A stretch of DNA of 43,112 nt, taken from JAFLTL01 sp964389525. Lineage in GTDB: Bacteria; Bacteroidota; Bacteroidia; Bacteroidales; Muribaculaceae. The translations under genes and the position numbers were made by a program. This document shows positions 1-7,527 of this stretch, piece by piece. How positions within the stretch are numbered: position 1 is the stretch's first letter; each line of letters begins with the position of its first letter. Where the stretch lies: the NCBI GenBank assembly GCA_964389525.1, contig CAYMEX010000021.1:1-43112 (forward strand). The letters run 5' to 3'. A model generated the notes under the pieces. It was not told the origin of the DNA and did not search any database. It saw only the letters and a list, made by a program, of their open reading frames with translations.

Positions 1-42
1 CAGCAACGCGCTATAAAACACAAGATTTCACACCTGTCAGGT

Positions 43-270
43 TGCTCGTCAAAGGAGCATAAATGTGCTCGTCAAAGGGACACAGAAGGGTGCCGCCGCC
101 GATCTGGACGGCAACTTTACCATCTCGGGTGTCGACGCCAACGCCACGCTTCTTGTGTCGGCCGTAGGCTACACGCCGCAGGAAATCGCCCTCAAGGGCC
201 GTACAAACATTACCGTCACCCTGCTTGAAGACAGCAAGGTCCTCGACGACGTCGTGGTCATCGGTTACGG
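43..270 (+). repeat. Left arm of the 228-bp inverted repeat (5' part of susC1)
   Basis: This arm is identical, base for base, to the reverse complement of 10151-10378. Identity begins at the TGCTCGTC at 43 and ends at GGTTACGG at 270; the next codon bases differ (CAC here, TTC in the other copy). It encodes the shared 69 residues of both SusC proteins, the end of the carboxypeptidase-regulatory-like domain and the TonB-box region. Near its outer edge, TGCTC, GAGCA and TGCTC occur in alternating orientation, a possible recombinase-binding arrangement. Confidence 0.95.
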
Positions 271-2908
271 CACAATGGACAAGAAGGAGCTGACTTCGGC
301 TGTGTCGCACATCTCAAGCGAGGAAATGATGGCGATTAGCTCTGTTGATCCCGCTATGCAGATCCAGGGCAAGGTAGCCGGCGTGTCTATCACAAATACC
401 GCAACCGGCGACCCCAACAACGGCGCAAGCATACAGATACGCGGCGTGTCGTCGCGTTCGGCCGGTCTTGGCCCGCTGATCGTGATCGACGGTGTGGCCG
501 GCGGCAACCTCCACAACATCAATCCAAATGACATCGCGTCGATCGACGTGCTGAAAGACGGTGCCGCTACCGCCATCTATGGCACACGCGGTTCAAACGG
601 CGTGATCGTCGTGACAACCAAAGGCGGCGCTAAAGACGGATCGGTGCACACCGACTATCAGGGCTACGTATCATGGGACTTTCCCCACAACGATCTCCCG
701 GTGCTCAGCAAGGACGAGTATCTCGCAGCAGGTCTCGGCAATGACTATGGTTACGAGACCGACTGGTTCAAGGAAATCACACGCACCGGTTTTACACAGA
801 ACCACACTCTTACTCTAAGCGGAGGCACTGAAAAGAGCAACTACCGCGCTACTCTCGACACCCGCCACGCCGACGGTATCGACCTCCGTTCGGGACGTCG
901 TGAATATGGCGCACGCGTATCGTTTGAGCACAACACAAAGAATGGTCTTATGACATTCTTCGGAACTGTCGCTCCCCGTTACATCCGTGCCAACAATTCT
1001 GATCACAGCGCGTTTGCAAACGCATTCGGCGCTAATCCCTCGACTCCGGTCATGGATCCGACCGACCCGACCGGCAAGAAATTCTATGATGTCGAGGGCG
1101 ACGGTATCTCAAACCCTGTCGAGCTGCTGAAACTCGACAAGAGCTGGACCGAATACAAACTTCTCGAGTGGCACGCCACTGCCAAGCTCAATCTGCTTCC
1201 TCTTTTGGCCAAGAACCTCAGCGGCATGCAGCTCAGCACTCAGGTGACACTGCAGGAGCGCCTCGAGGACAATCACGGAAACTGGTTCCGTCCTTCATAC
1301 CACACTGTGGCTATACGCAGCGGCATACAGGGTGAGGCAAGCCAGAACTTCAACCGTACCAACAACTATGGTGTGGAGTGGCTTACAAACTACATGCTTG
1401 ACCGAAACAACCACAACCTTAAGGCTATGGTCGGATATTCGTGGCAGCGTTTCGAGGACTATGGCTTCAACGCCGAGAACAAGGATTTCCCCTCCGATGC
1501 TCTTACATGGGACAACCTCGGCCAGGGTACATATAATTCAGAGAAAGAAGGCCGTCTCGGCATGGGTTCCTACAAGAACAACAGTACACTGATCTCGTTC
1601 TTCGGCCGCGTAAGCTACAATTGGAACAACCGTTACATGGCCACCGCATCGCTCCGTTACGAGGGTTCGTCGCGCTTTGGACAGAACAACAAGTGGGGCT
1701 ACTTCCCCGCATTCTCACTCGGCTGGCGCATCAGCGAGGAGTCGTTCATGGAGAACACCAAGGGCTGGCTCGACGATCTCAAGATCCGCGGTGACTTCGG
1801 TGTAACCGGCAACCAGAACATAGGCAACTACCAGTCGCTCGCCACCTACGGAGGCTACGGCACCGTGTTCTACAACGGCAAGTACTACAAGGGATGGGCG
1901 CCCAACAAAAACCCCAACCCCGACCTGAAATGGGAACGCGCCGAGAACTTCAACGTCGGTATCGACTTCTCGGTTCTCAACAACCTTGTCAGCGGTAGCG
2001 TCAACTACTACAACCGCACACAGAAAGACCTTCTCGGCGACTACAACGTGTCGGTGCCACCATATCTCCACACCTCGATCTACACCAACGTAGGTACAAT
2101 GAAGAACTACGGTATCGAGTTTGAGATCGACATCAACGCCGTACGCACAAAAGACTTCAGCTACTCTATCGCACTTGTTGGCGCGACCAACGAAAACAAG
2201 TTCGTCAGCTTCTCCAACAACGTCTACCACGGTCAGGAATACGTCTGGACCTGCGGCATGACATCGCCCGGATCGCCCGGATCGCTCCAGCAGATCCGCG
2301 AGGGAGAGCGCATCGGCTCATATGTGACCTGGCGCTATGCAGGCATCGAGGACGGCAACTGGATGGTTTACAACAAGGATGGACAGGTAATTCCCATCAG
2401 CGAGGCCAAAGAAGCCGACAAGACTATCACCGGCAACGGCCTGCCCAAGTTCACCGGCTCACTTAACAACGTTTTCCGCTACAAGAACTTCGACCTCAGC
2501 CTTTACTTCCGCGGCGCAGCCGGTTTTGATCTCTTCAACGTGCATGAGTTCTACTATGGACTTCCTCTCGTAGGTGGCTCATGGAACCGTCTGCAGGGCA
2601 CCTTCGACAAGAACGGCGACAAGACCAAAGCGATGAACCAGCTCACCGACTACTTCATCGAGAAAGGCGATTACCTGAAACTCGACGTCGTGACACTCGG
2701 TTACACATTCAACTTCCAGAAGGCCCGCTTCATCAACAACCTCCGCCTCTATGGCACAGTGACCAACGTCTTCACCATCACTGGCTTCAGCGGCATCAAT
2801 CCGTCGGCTTATCCCGTCAATGGTCTGACTCCGGGCACATTCAACGGCGCGAAGTCCTACTATCCGTCGTCGACACAGGTTGTACTTGGTGCACAGGTAA
2901 GTTTCTAA
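65..2908 (+). CDS. SusC-type TonB-dependent outer-membrane receptor, body without signal peptide (silent allele)
   Basis: The 947 residues from a GTG at 65 are the body of a SusC/RagA transporter: the end of the N-terminal regulatory-like domain (about 1-55), the plug with motifs IRGVSS, LIVIDGV and IDVLKDGAATAIYGTRG (about 110-185), and a 22-strand barrel ending in aromatic VSF. No signal peptide or promoter precedes it, and an in-frame stop lies at 14-16. It should therefore be silent in this orientation and functional only when joined to the exon at 10379-10526. The GTG is the first possible start and follows an AAAGGAG sequence, but a product starting there would lack export. susD1 follows after about 20 nt. 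The substrate is not predictable, although SusC/D pairs import oligosaccharides or peptides. Confidence 0.9.
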   Translation: MLVKGTQKGAAADLDGNFTISGVDANATLLVSAVGYTPQEIALKGRTNITVTLLEDSKVLDDVVVIGYGTMDKKELTSAVSHISSEEMMAISSVDPAMQIQGKVAGVSITNTATGDPNNGASIQIRGVSSRSAGLGPLIVIDGVAGGNLHNINPNDIASIDVLKDGAATAIYGTRGSNGVIVVTTKGGAKDGSVHTDYQGYVSWDFPHNDLPVLSKDEYLAAGLGNDYGYETDWFKEITRTGFTQNHTLTLSGGTEKSNYRATLDTRHADGIDLRSGRREYGARVSFEHNTKNGLMTFFGTVAPRYIRANNSDHSAFANAFGANPSTPVMDPTDPTGKKFYDVEGDGISNPVELLKLDKSWTEYKLLEWHATAKLNLLPLLAKNLSGMQLSTQVTLQERLEDNHGNWFRPSYHTVAIRSGIQGEASQNFNRTNNYGVEWLTNYMLDRNNHNLKAMVGYSWQRFEDYGFNAENKDFPSDALTWDNLGQGTYNSEKEGRLGMGSYKNNSTLISFFGRVSYNWNNRYMATASLRYEGSSRFGQNNKWGYFPAFSLGWRISEESFMENTKGWLDDLKIRGDFGVTGNQNIGNYQSLATYGGYGTVFYNGKYYKGWAPNKNPNPDLKWERAENFNVGIDFSVLNNLVSGSVNYYNRTQKDLLGDYNVSVPPYLHTSIYTNVGTMKNYGIEFEIDINAVRTKDFSYSIALVGATNENKFVSFSNNVYHGQEYVWTCGMTSPGSPGSLQQIREGERIGSYVTWRYAGIEDGNWMVYNKDGQVIPISEAKEADKTITGNGLPKFTGSLNNVFRYKNFDLSLYFRGAAGFDLFNVHEFYYGLPLVGGSWNRLQGTFDKNGDKTKAMNQLTDYFIEKGDYLKLDVVTLGYTFNFQKARFINNLRLYGTVTNVFTITGFSGINPSAYPVNGLTPGTFNGAKSYYPSSTQVVLGAQVSF

Positions 2909-2929
2909 ACAATCATTATGACATTAACA

Positions 2930-4678
2930 ATGAACAAGATACTTAAATTAGTTGCATTATCGGCTCTTCCCCTGCTCGGTGTGTCATCGTGCACCAACCT
3001 CGACGAGGAAGTATTCGACCAGCTGATGCAGAACAACTACTATCAGACCCGCGACGACATCATCCGTGCCTACGTCCGCCCGTTTGAGCATTCCTACTGG
3101 TCGATCACGACCCTGATCATCCCGCAGGAAAACACTGCCGACCATATCGCCACCTACAACCGTAACGGCGACTGGCTTGACGGACAGTATTATCAGCGCA
3201 TGCACTACCACACATGGACCATCGACGACAACGACAATCCGTGGGTAGGCGCATTCCAGGGCATTGCACAGTGCTGCTCGGTAATCGACGACTTCAACGC
3301 ACTCGATCCGGCATCATTCGGCTATACTCAGGAGGAGTTCGACGCCTTCATCTGCGGCTTGCGCACACTCCGTGCATGGCTTTACCTCAACGCTTTCGAC
3401 GCATACCGCAACATTCCTCTTATGGTCAGCCGCGACGATCAGAGCCTCAACTCCGAGGGTCAGGTCGAGCCTCAAGTGATGTTCGACTTCATCGAGGGCG
3501 AGCTTAAGGAGTGTATCGAGCTTCTTCCCGTCAAGCAGGGCACAGGTGGCAACGGCGTTCTGCAGGGCCAGTGGAATAAGGCAGGTGCCGCCGCTCTTCT
3601 CGTCCGCCTCTATCTCAATGCCGAGAAATACATCGGCACGCCCAAATACAACGAGTGCGCCGCTGTCTGCGAGGACATCCTCAACGGCACATACGGCACA
3701 TATAGCGTCGATCCGCGCTGGGACGCACCTTTCGACTGGAACAACGACCAGTGCGACGAGATCATCTACGCCTTCACCGGCTCCTACGGCTATGCACACT
3801 GGCAGTATGACAGCGGCATGTACTGGTGGGGAATGCCCGGACGCGCCACCGAGTATCTCGGCTTCAAGGACTGGGGCACATCCAACCCCAAATTCGCGCT
3901 GCAGCCCAGTATGGAGATCGACGGCACCCACTTCAACTACGAGCTCGGCTGCCCCGTCGACAAATACAAGAAATATCCCACCGACTACCGTCTGAAGTGC
4001 TATAAGAACCTTCCCGGTCAGTCGCAGCGCGAGGGCATGTTCCTCCACGGCTATCTCGAGTACACCGACGACAACGGCAACGTGAAGCGCGTGACCAACG
4101 TGAAGGGCGACTACACGCTCTACATCCGCGACAAAGTCGGCATATTCAACGGCACAGATCCTGCCGATGACGCACAGATCCTTGCCCGCGACGGCAAGTC
4201 GTGCATGGCCAACGGCGACCACAACTCAGGATGGCACCTGATGAAATATCCGTTCTATCGCGACGGCGATCCCGGAGCAATCGAGGCCGACTTCGCCCTG
4301 ATCCGTCTCCCCGAGATCATCTATTCGCTCGCCGAGTGCAAGTTCCGCGCAGGCGACAAGGCAGCTGCAGGCAAGCTCCTCAATCAGGTGCGTCGCCGCA
4401 ACTACCCGGCCAAAGACGTTGCTAACTACATGTATCAGCCCGAAGGCCCGGTTGAACTCACCGAAGCCGAGCTCCTCGACGAGTGGGGACGCGAATTTAT
4501 CGGCGAGCTCCGCCGTCGCACCGACCTCATCCGCTGGAACAAATACTGCCAGGGCACATGGTGGGACAAGCAGCCCGATGCCGACACCCACACCGAGATC
4601 TTCCCGCTGCACCGCAACGTGCTCGGCGCAAACCTCAACCTCAAGCAGAATCCCGGATACGAAGACATCAGCCGTTGA
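2930..4678 (+). CDS. SusD/RagB-family surface glycan-binding lipoprotein (pair 1)
   Basis: This 582-residue protein starts at MNKILKLV and has a lipoprotein signal peptide ending GVSSC, with the lipidated Cys at residue 21. It has the SusD-like helical TPR fold, with the typical C-terminal block of this family: LIRLPEIIYSLAECKFRAG, then EWGREFIGELRRRTDLIRW. SusD caps its partner SusC at the cell surface and captures ligand. An in-frame ATG 12 nt upstream (2918) is possible, but the downstream Met gives a more typical signal peptide. It lies directly after susC1 and shares its transcript, so it should be expressed only when susC1 is switched to the promoter. Confidence 0.93.
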   Translation: MNKILKLVALSALPLLGVSSCTNLDEEVFDQLMQNNYYQTRDDIIRAYVRPFEHSYWSITTLIIPQENTADHIATYNRNGDWLDGQYYQRMHYHTWTIDDNDNPWVGAFQGIAQCCSVIDDFNALDPASFGYTQEEFDAFICGLRTLRAWLYLNAFDAYRNIPLMVSRDDQSLNSEGQVEPQVMFDFIEGELKECIELLPVKQGTGGNGVLQGQWNKAGAAALLVRLYLNAEKYIGTPKYNECAAVCEDILNGTYGTYSVDPRWDAPFDWNNDQCDEIIYAFTGSYGYAHWQYDSGMYWWGMPGRATEYLGFKDWGTSNPKFALQPSMEIDGTHFNYELGCPVDKYKKYPTDYRLKCYKNLPGQSQREGMFLHGYLEYTDDNGNVKRVTNVKGDYTLYIRDKVGIFNGTDPADDAQILARDGKSCMANGDHNSGWHLMKYPFYRDGDPGAIEADFALIRLPEIIYSLAECKFRAGDKAAAGKLLNQVRRRNYPAKDVANYMYQPEGPVELTEAELLDEWGREFIGELRRRTDLIRWNKYCQGTWWDKQPDADTHTEIFPLHRNVLGANLNLKQNPGYEDISR

Positions 4679-4704
4679 TTCTGAAAAGGATGCATAATTT
4701 CCGA

Positions 4705-4734
4705 GAGGCGCGATCGTGAGACCGCGCCTCTTTT
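4705..4734 (+). terminator. Rho-independent terminator after susC1-susD1
   Basis: Arms GAGGCGCG (4705-4712) and CGCGCCTC (4723-4730) surround a 10-nt loop and are followed by TTTT. It starts 27 nt after the susD1 stop. Nearly the same hairpin sequence closes the opposing susCD pair at 5665-5692. Confidence 0.75.
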
Positions 4735-4740
4735 GTGTCT

Positions 4741-5130
4741 TCGCCCGGGGCATCGCAGCTTCCGCACCCCGGCGTAGCCGGAGCTTAACCCCATCCTGTG
4801 AGCATGGCGAACAGGGTGGAGACTACGACCTCCACAGACATTCAGTCTCGCAGAGACTGAACCTTAGTCTCATGTGAGTGCGTTTGTTTCGCAGCTCCGC
4901 AGCTCGATATTTCATCCGCGCATACACCGCGCTCACTTCGTTCGCACGGTGCGGCTCTCGGATGGTGAGCGCCGGGAGCTACCTCGTGCTGTTGACCGCT
5001 ATCGTCGGCTGTTATGACAGTGTGCCCAGTATGGTGAGTGCCGGGAGGCGCGACGTTATTGTAAACCCCTGGCGACCGAAAGGGAGCTGGGGATGGAGGC
5101 CACAATAAACAGAGAGCCTCGGAGAGGCGA
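4741..5130. repeat. Intergenic block of short palindromes (copy 1 of a dispersed family)
   Basis: No convincing gene lies here. The block contains palindromes with a 3-nt centre: CCGGC-GTA-GCCGG (4769-4781), CAGTCTC-GCA-GAGACTG (4843-4859) and GCCTC-GGA-GAGGC (5116-5128). It also holds the reverse-oriented form of the CCCCA...TGGGG hairpin (about 4790-4825) that recurs at 24890-24922 and near 31091-31123. The order and sequence match, in inverted orientation, the modules at 24.8 and 31.0 kb, so it is a dispersed repeat rather than unique regulatory DNA. It lies within the invertible segment. Confidence 0.75.
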
Positions 5131-5228
5131 TATAAAGGACTTTAACAGTTCAACACAAACAATCAGGTGGAGGTAACCGTATTAATAATGCACGGGGTAT
5201 TCCGTGTACAACCTTTCTTAAAGATATT

Positions 5229-5501
5229 ATGAAAGACTCAACGAAAAAGCCGGTATTTGAGCCGGTAAGCGCCGAAGAGGCCAAGAAGATCCGCGCCACA
5301 GCTGGTGAGGATGTTCCACCGTCGGGACTGGAATGCCCCTCTGGTGGTGACAGAGAGTATGACTCTTGCTACGGAAAGAACGAAGGTGACTGGTGTTGCA
5401 TCGATTTAGGTGAAAAGAATTTCGGACGATGCCGATATGAGTCAGGAAGTTACTCAAAGCTTAAATGCAAAGGACCATTCATTCTTGGCAGGAAGCTCTG
5501 A
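5229..5501 (+). CDS. Small six-cysteine protein with a knottin-like cysteine pattern; function unknown
   Basis: This 90-residue ORF begins at an ATG following an AT-rich leader. Residues 1-30 are charged and cysteine-free (PVSAEEAKKIRATAGED). Residues 36-80 hold six cysteines at 36, 47, 56, 57, 68 and 80, the order C-C-CC-C-C seen in inhibitor-cystine-knot miniproteins, although the spacings (10, 8, 0, 10, 11) are longer than usual. There is no hydrophobic signal peptide. The layout also resembles a leader-plus-core peptide precursor, but no modifying enzyme or exporter is nearby. It lies between the convergent susCD pairs, inside the invertible segment. I do not recognise a family. The protein is probably real given its organised cysteine core, but a function cannot be assigned. 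Confidence 0.5.
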   Translation: MKDSTKKPVFEPVSAEEAKKIRATAGEDVPPSGLECPSGGDREYDSCYGKNEGDWCCIDLGEKNFGRCRYESGSYSKLKCKGPFILGRKL

Positions 5502-5524
5502 CGGATGAGCCGCAGGCATGGAGA

Positions 5525-5626
5525 AGTGGGCGTACTGTCGCACGCCCCTACATAAATCAGTCTCATATAGACATATACCAATGGCTTTAATCGGCGCAAG
5601 TAGGGGCGTGCGAGAGTATGCCCACT
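5525..5626. repeat. 27-bp imperfect inverted repeat with a 48-nt spacer
   Basis: Arms 5525-5551 and 5600-5626 are complementary at 25 of 27 positions (mismatches at the 8th and 13th bases from the outer end). The arms start AGTGGGC and end CGCACGCCCCTAC, loosely resembling the CGTGCGTCCCTAC palindromes near 25.04, 31.21 and 31.80 kb. It lies between the six-cysteine ORF and the terminator of the opposing susD2. It could be a strong transcript hairpin or a small non-autonomous element; no target-site duplication was confirmed. Confidence 0.8.
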
Positions 5627-5664
5627 CCCGGTCGAACACGGAAAAGTGCTGTGGAAATATAAAA

Positions 5665-5692
5665 AGAGGCGCGATCGTAAGACCGCGCCTCT
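5665..5692 (-). terminator. Rho-independent terminator after susC2-susD2
   Basis: Arms AGAGGCGCG (5665-5673) and CGCGCCTCT (5684-5692) surround a 10-nt loop. On the minus strand the hairpin is followed by a T-rich tract (5661-5665 read in reverse). It lies 22 nt past the susD2 stop and is almost the same sequence as the hairpin at 4705-4734. Confidence 0.7.
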
Positions 5693-5713
5693 CTATTATT
5701 GTTGGAGTTACAT

Positions 5714-7489
5714 TTATACTTCGTCGGGGGTGAGCTCATCGTCGCCCGAGCCGTAGCCGGGGTTCTGTTTGAGCAGGTTGTTTGATCCCATTACGGAGTC
5801 ACCCACGGGGAGACGATTAACCTTGGTGTCGTTTGTCGGCTCGTGATCCCACCACTTCTCGGTGTGGAAGGCATCCCAGCGGATGAGGTCGATGCGACGG
5901 CGGCCTTCGCCGAGGAACTCGATCTGCCACTCGTCAAGGAAACGGTATTTGTCGAGGTTGGCTGTGGTTGCGGGGTTAGGATCGTTGCCGTCCTTGAAGT
6001 AACGTTTACGGTTCTTGTTGATCAGATCACATGCACCAGCTACGTCACCCATGCGGAACTTGCACTCTGCGAGTGTCAGATAAGTCTCCGCCAGACGGGT
6101 AACAGGGTTATAGCATGTGCCATAGAGCTTGTAGTCTTCTTCATCGGGGATCGGGAACTTCACCAGACGGACACCGTCGTCCTCGTCGGCACAGTAGTAC
6201 ATGGTCGAAGGGAGTTCGGCAACAGAGTTGTACTTCACATCCTTGTCGTTGGTGGCATAACCCTTGGTCTGCGAGTAAGGAGCGATGCGGTCTACGATGT
6301 TCACGCACTCACCCTGATGCCAGGGACGGTTTTTGGTTGCCCAGCGATCGGGATAATTCGGGTCGCGGAGTTCTCCGATGAGGAATATGCCCTGATAGTC
6401 GCCGTCGTTGTAGTTGTAGAGCTGCTTGCGCAGATCGCCGTCGTCAAACGCCTCGTAGGGAGCGCCGACCTTGAAGCTCGGGTCGATGTCGCGGTAGAGA
6501 CGGTTCTGCGGATCTCGCGAGGGCTGGAGACAGTGTCCGTTGTATGCGCCGTGGGTAAAGTTGGTCGTGATACCGAAGTACTTGTATACGTGGTATGGAT
6601 AGAAGTTGTTGACGAAGCCGTTGTTCTTCATCAGCGAATAATCGGCAGGAATAGCCCACATGATCTCAGAGGAGGTCTTGTTGTCGAAATTCCATACGTT
6701 GCGCCAATCGCTCTCAAGCTCATAAGGGCCGTAGACACCTGCGATGATGTCTTCGCATAGCTTTGCAGCCTCGCTGTACATCTCAACGCCGATGTAGGCC
6801 TTTGCGTTGAAATAGAGCTGAGCGAGGAGCTGAGCGGCAGCAGCCTTCTTCAGATAGCCGTCGGCCTCCTCATGCAGCGACTGACGTGCGGGAAGACCCT
6901 CGACAGCAGCCTTAAGAAGTTTCTCGCATTCTGCGAAAGTCTCCTTGACAGTTGCGCGTGGCTTGAGAGGATCGGAAGTCGACTCGTAGATGGGCACACC
7001 ACCATACCAGTCCATTGCCTGCCAGTAGAAGAATCCCATGAGAGCCTGTACCTGTCCGAGGTGGGCGGCACGCTGCTCCTCTGTCATCTTCAAGGCCGCA
7101 TAATCCATTGCCTCGATCTGCTCCTTGACAGTGATGCAACGTGCTATACCCTGCATCGCCTCTTTCCAGTTGGTATCGGCAGTGCCCTCCTGCCAGTCCA
7201 TCGTGTGGTAGTGGCGAGCCATGAATTCACCGCCGTTATACCAGTCGTTGGTTGTACGGGCAGGGCAGATGAATGCGTCGGCCATCAGCTCGTTGATATT
7301 GTAGCGGTGTCCTCCCATCTGGGCGAAAGCCTGCCAGTGACCGAACGGACGTGAGAGGAGCTGATAAATGTTGGTCTCACTCTCCACGAAGTTGTCGGGA
7401 ACCACCTGCGAGTAGTACACCTCGTCCATGTCACAGGAGGCGAGCGTACCAACCATAGCGGCCGACATCAGTATATTTTTGATTTTCAT
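5714..7489 (-). CDS. SusD/RagB-family surface glycan-binding lipoprotein (pair 2)
   Basis: This is a 591-residue SusD homologue with signal peptide MKIKNILMSAAMVGTLASC and the lipidated Cys at residue 19. The family's C-terminal block is present (AETYLTLAECKFRMGDVAGA, then EWQIEFLGEGRRRIDLIRW), as is the early GHWQAFAQMGGHRYNINELM segment. It starts 38 nt after the susC2 stop and should be cotranscribed with it. It has clearly diverged from susD1, so the two pairs probably bind different ligands. In the orientation given this is the pair connected to the promoter. Confidence 0.93.
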   Translation of the reverse strand: MKIKNILMSAAMVGTLASCDMDEVYYSQVVPDNFVESETNIYQLLSRPFGHWQAFAQMGGHRYNINELMADAFICPARTTNDWYNGGEFMARHYHTMDWQEGTADTNWKEAMQGIARCITVKEQIEAMDYAALKMTEEQRAAHLGQVQALMGFFYWQAMDWYGGVPIYESTSDPLKPRATVKETFAECEKLLKAAVEGLPARQSLHEEADGYLKKAAAAQLLAQLYFNAKAYIGVEMYSEAAKLCEDIIAGVYGPYELESDWRNVWNFDNKTSSEIMWAIPADYSLMKNNGFVNNFYPYHVYKYFGITTNFTHGAYNGHCLQPSRDPQNRLYRDIDPSFKVGAPYEAFDDGDLRKQLYNYNDGDYQGIFLIGELRDPNYPDRWATKNRPWHQGECVNIVDRIAPYSQTKGYATNDKDVKYNSVAELPSTMYYCADEDDGVRLVKFPIPDEEDYKLYGTCYNPVTRLAETYLTLAECKFRMGDVAGACDLINKNRKRYFKDGNDPNPATTANLDKYRFLDEWQIEFLGEGRRRIDLIRWDAFHTEKWWDHEPTNDTKVNRLPVGDSVMGSNNLLKQNPGYGSGDDELTPDEV

Positions 7490-7527
7490 ATCTGTCTTTG
7501 TTGATTAAGCGTATTACACCTTAGAGT

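Noticed and set aside
3314..4222. Long open frame on the minus strand inside susD1
   Set aside because: It is antisense to a strong SusD gene; its Val/Ala/His-rich composition is the usual shadow of GC-rich coding DNA, with no recognisable domain.
4878..5108. 76-codon plus-strand frame in the first palindrome block
   Set aside because: It overlaps dispersed repeat modules, and there is no ribosome site or protein-like composition to support it.
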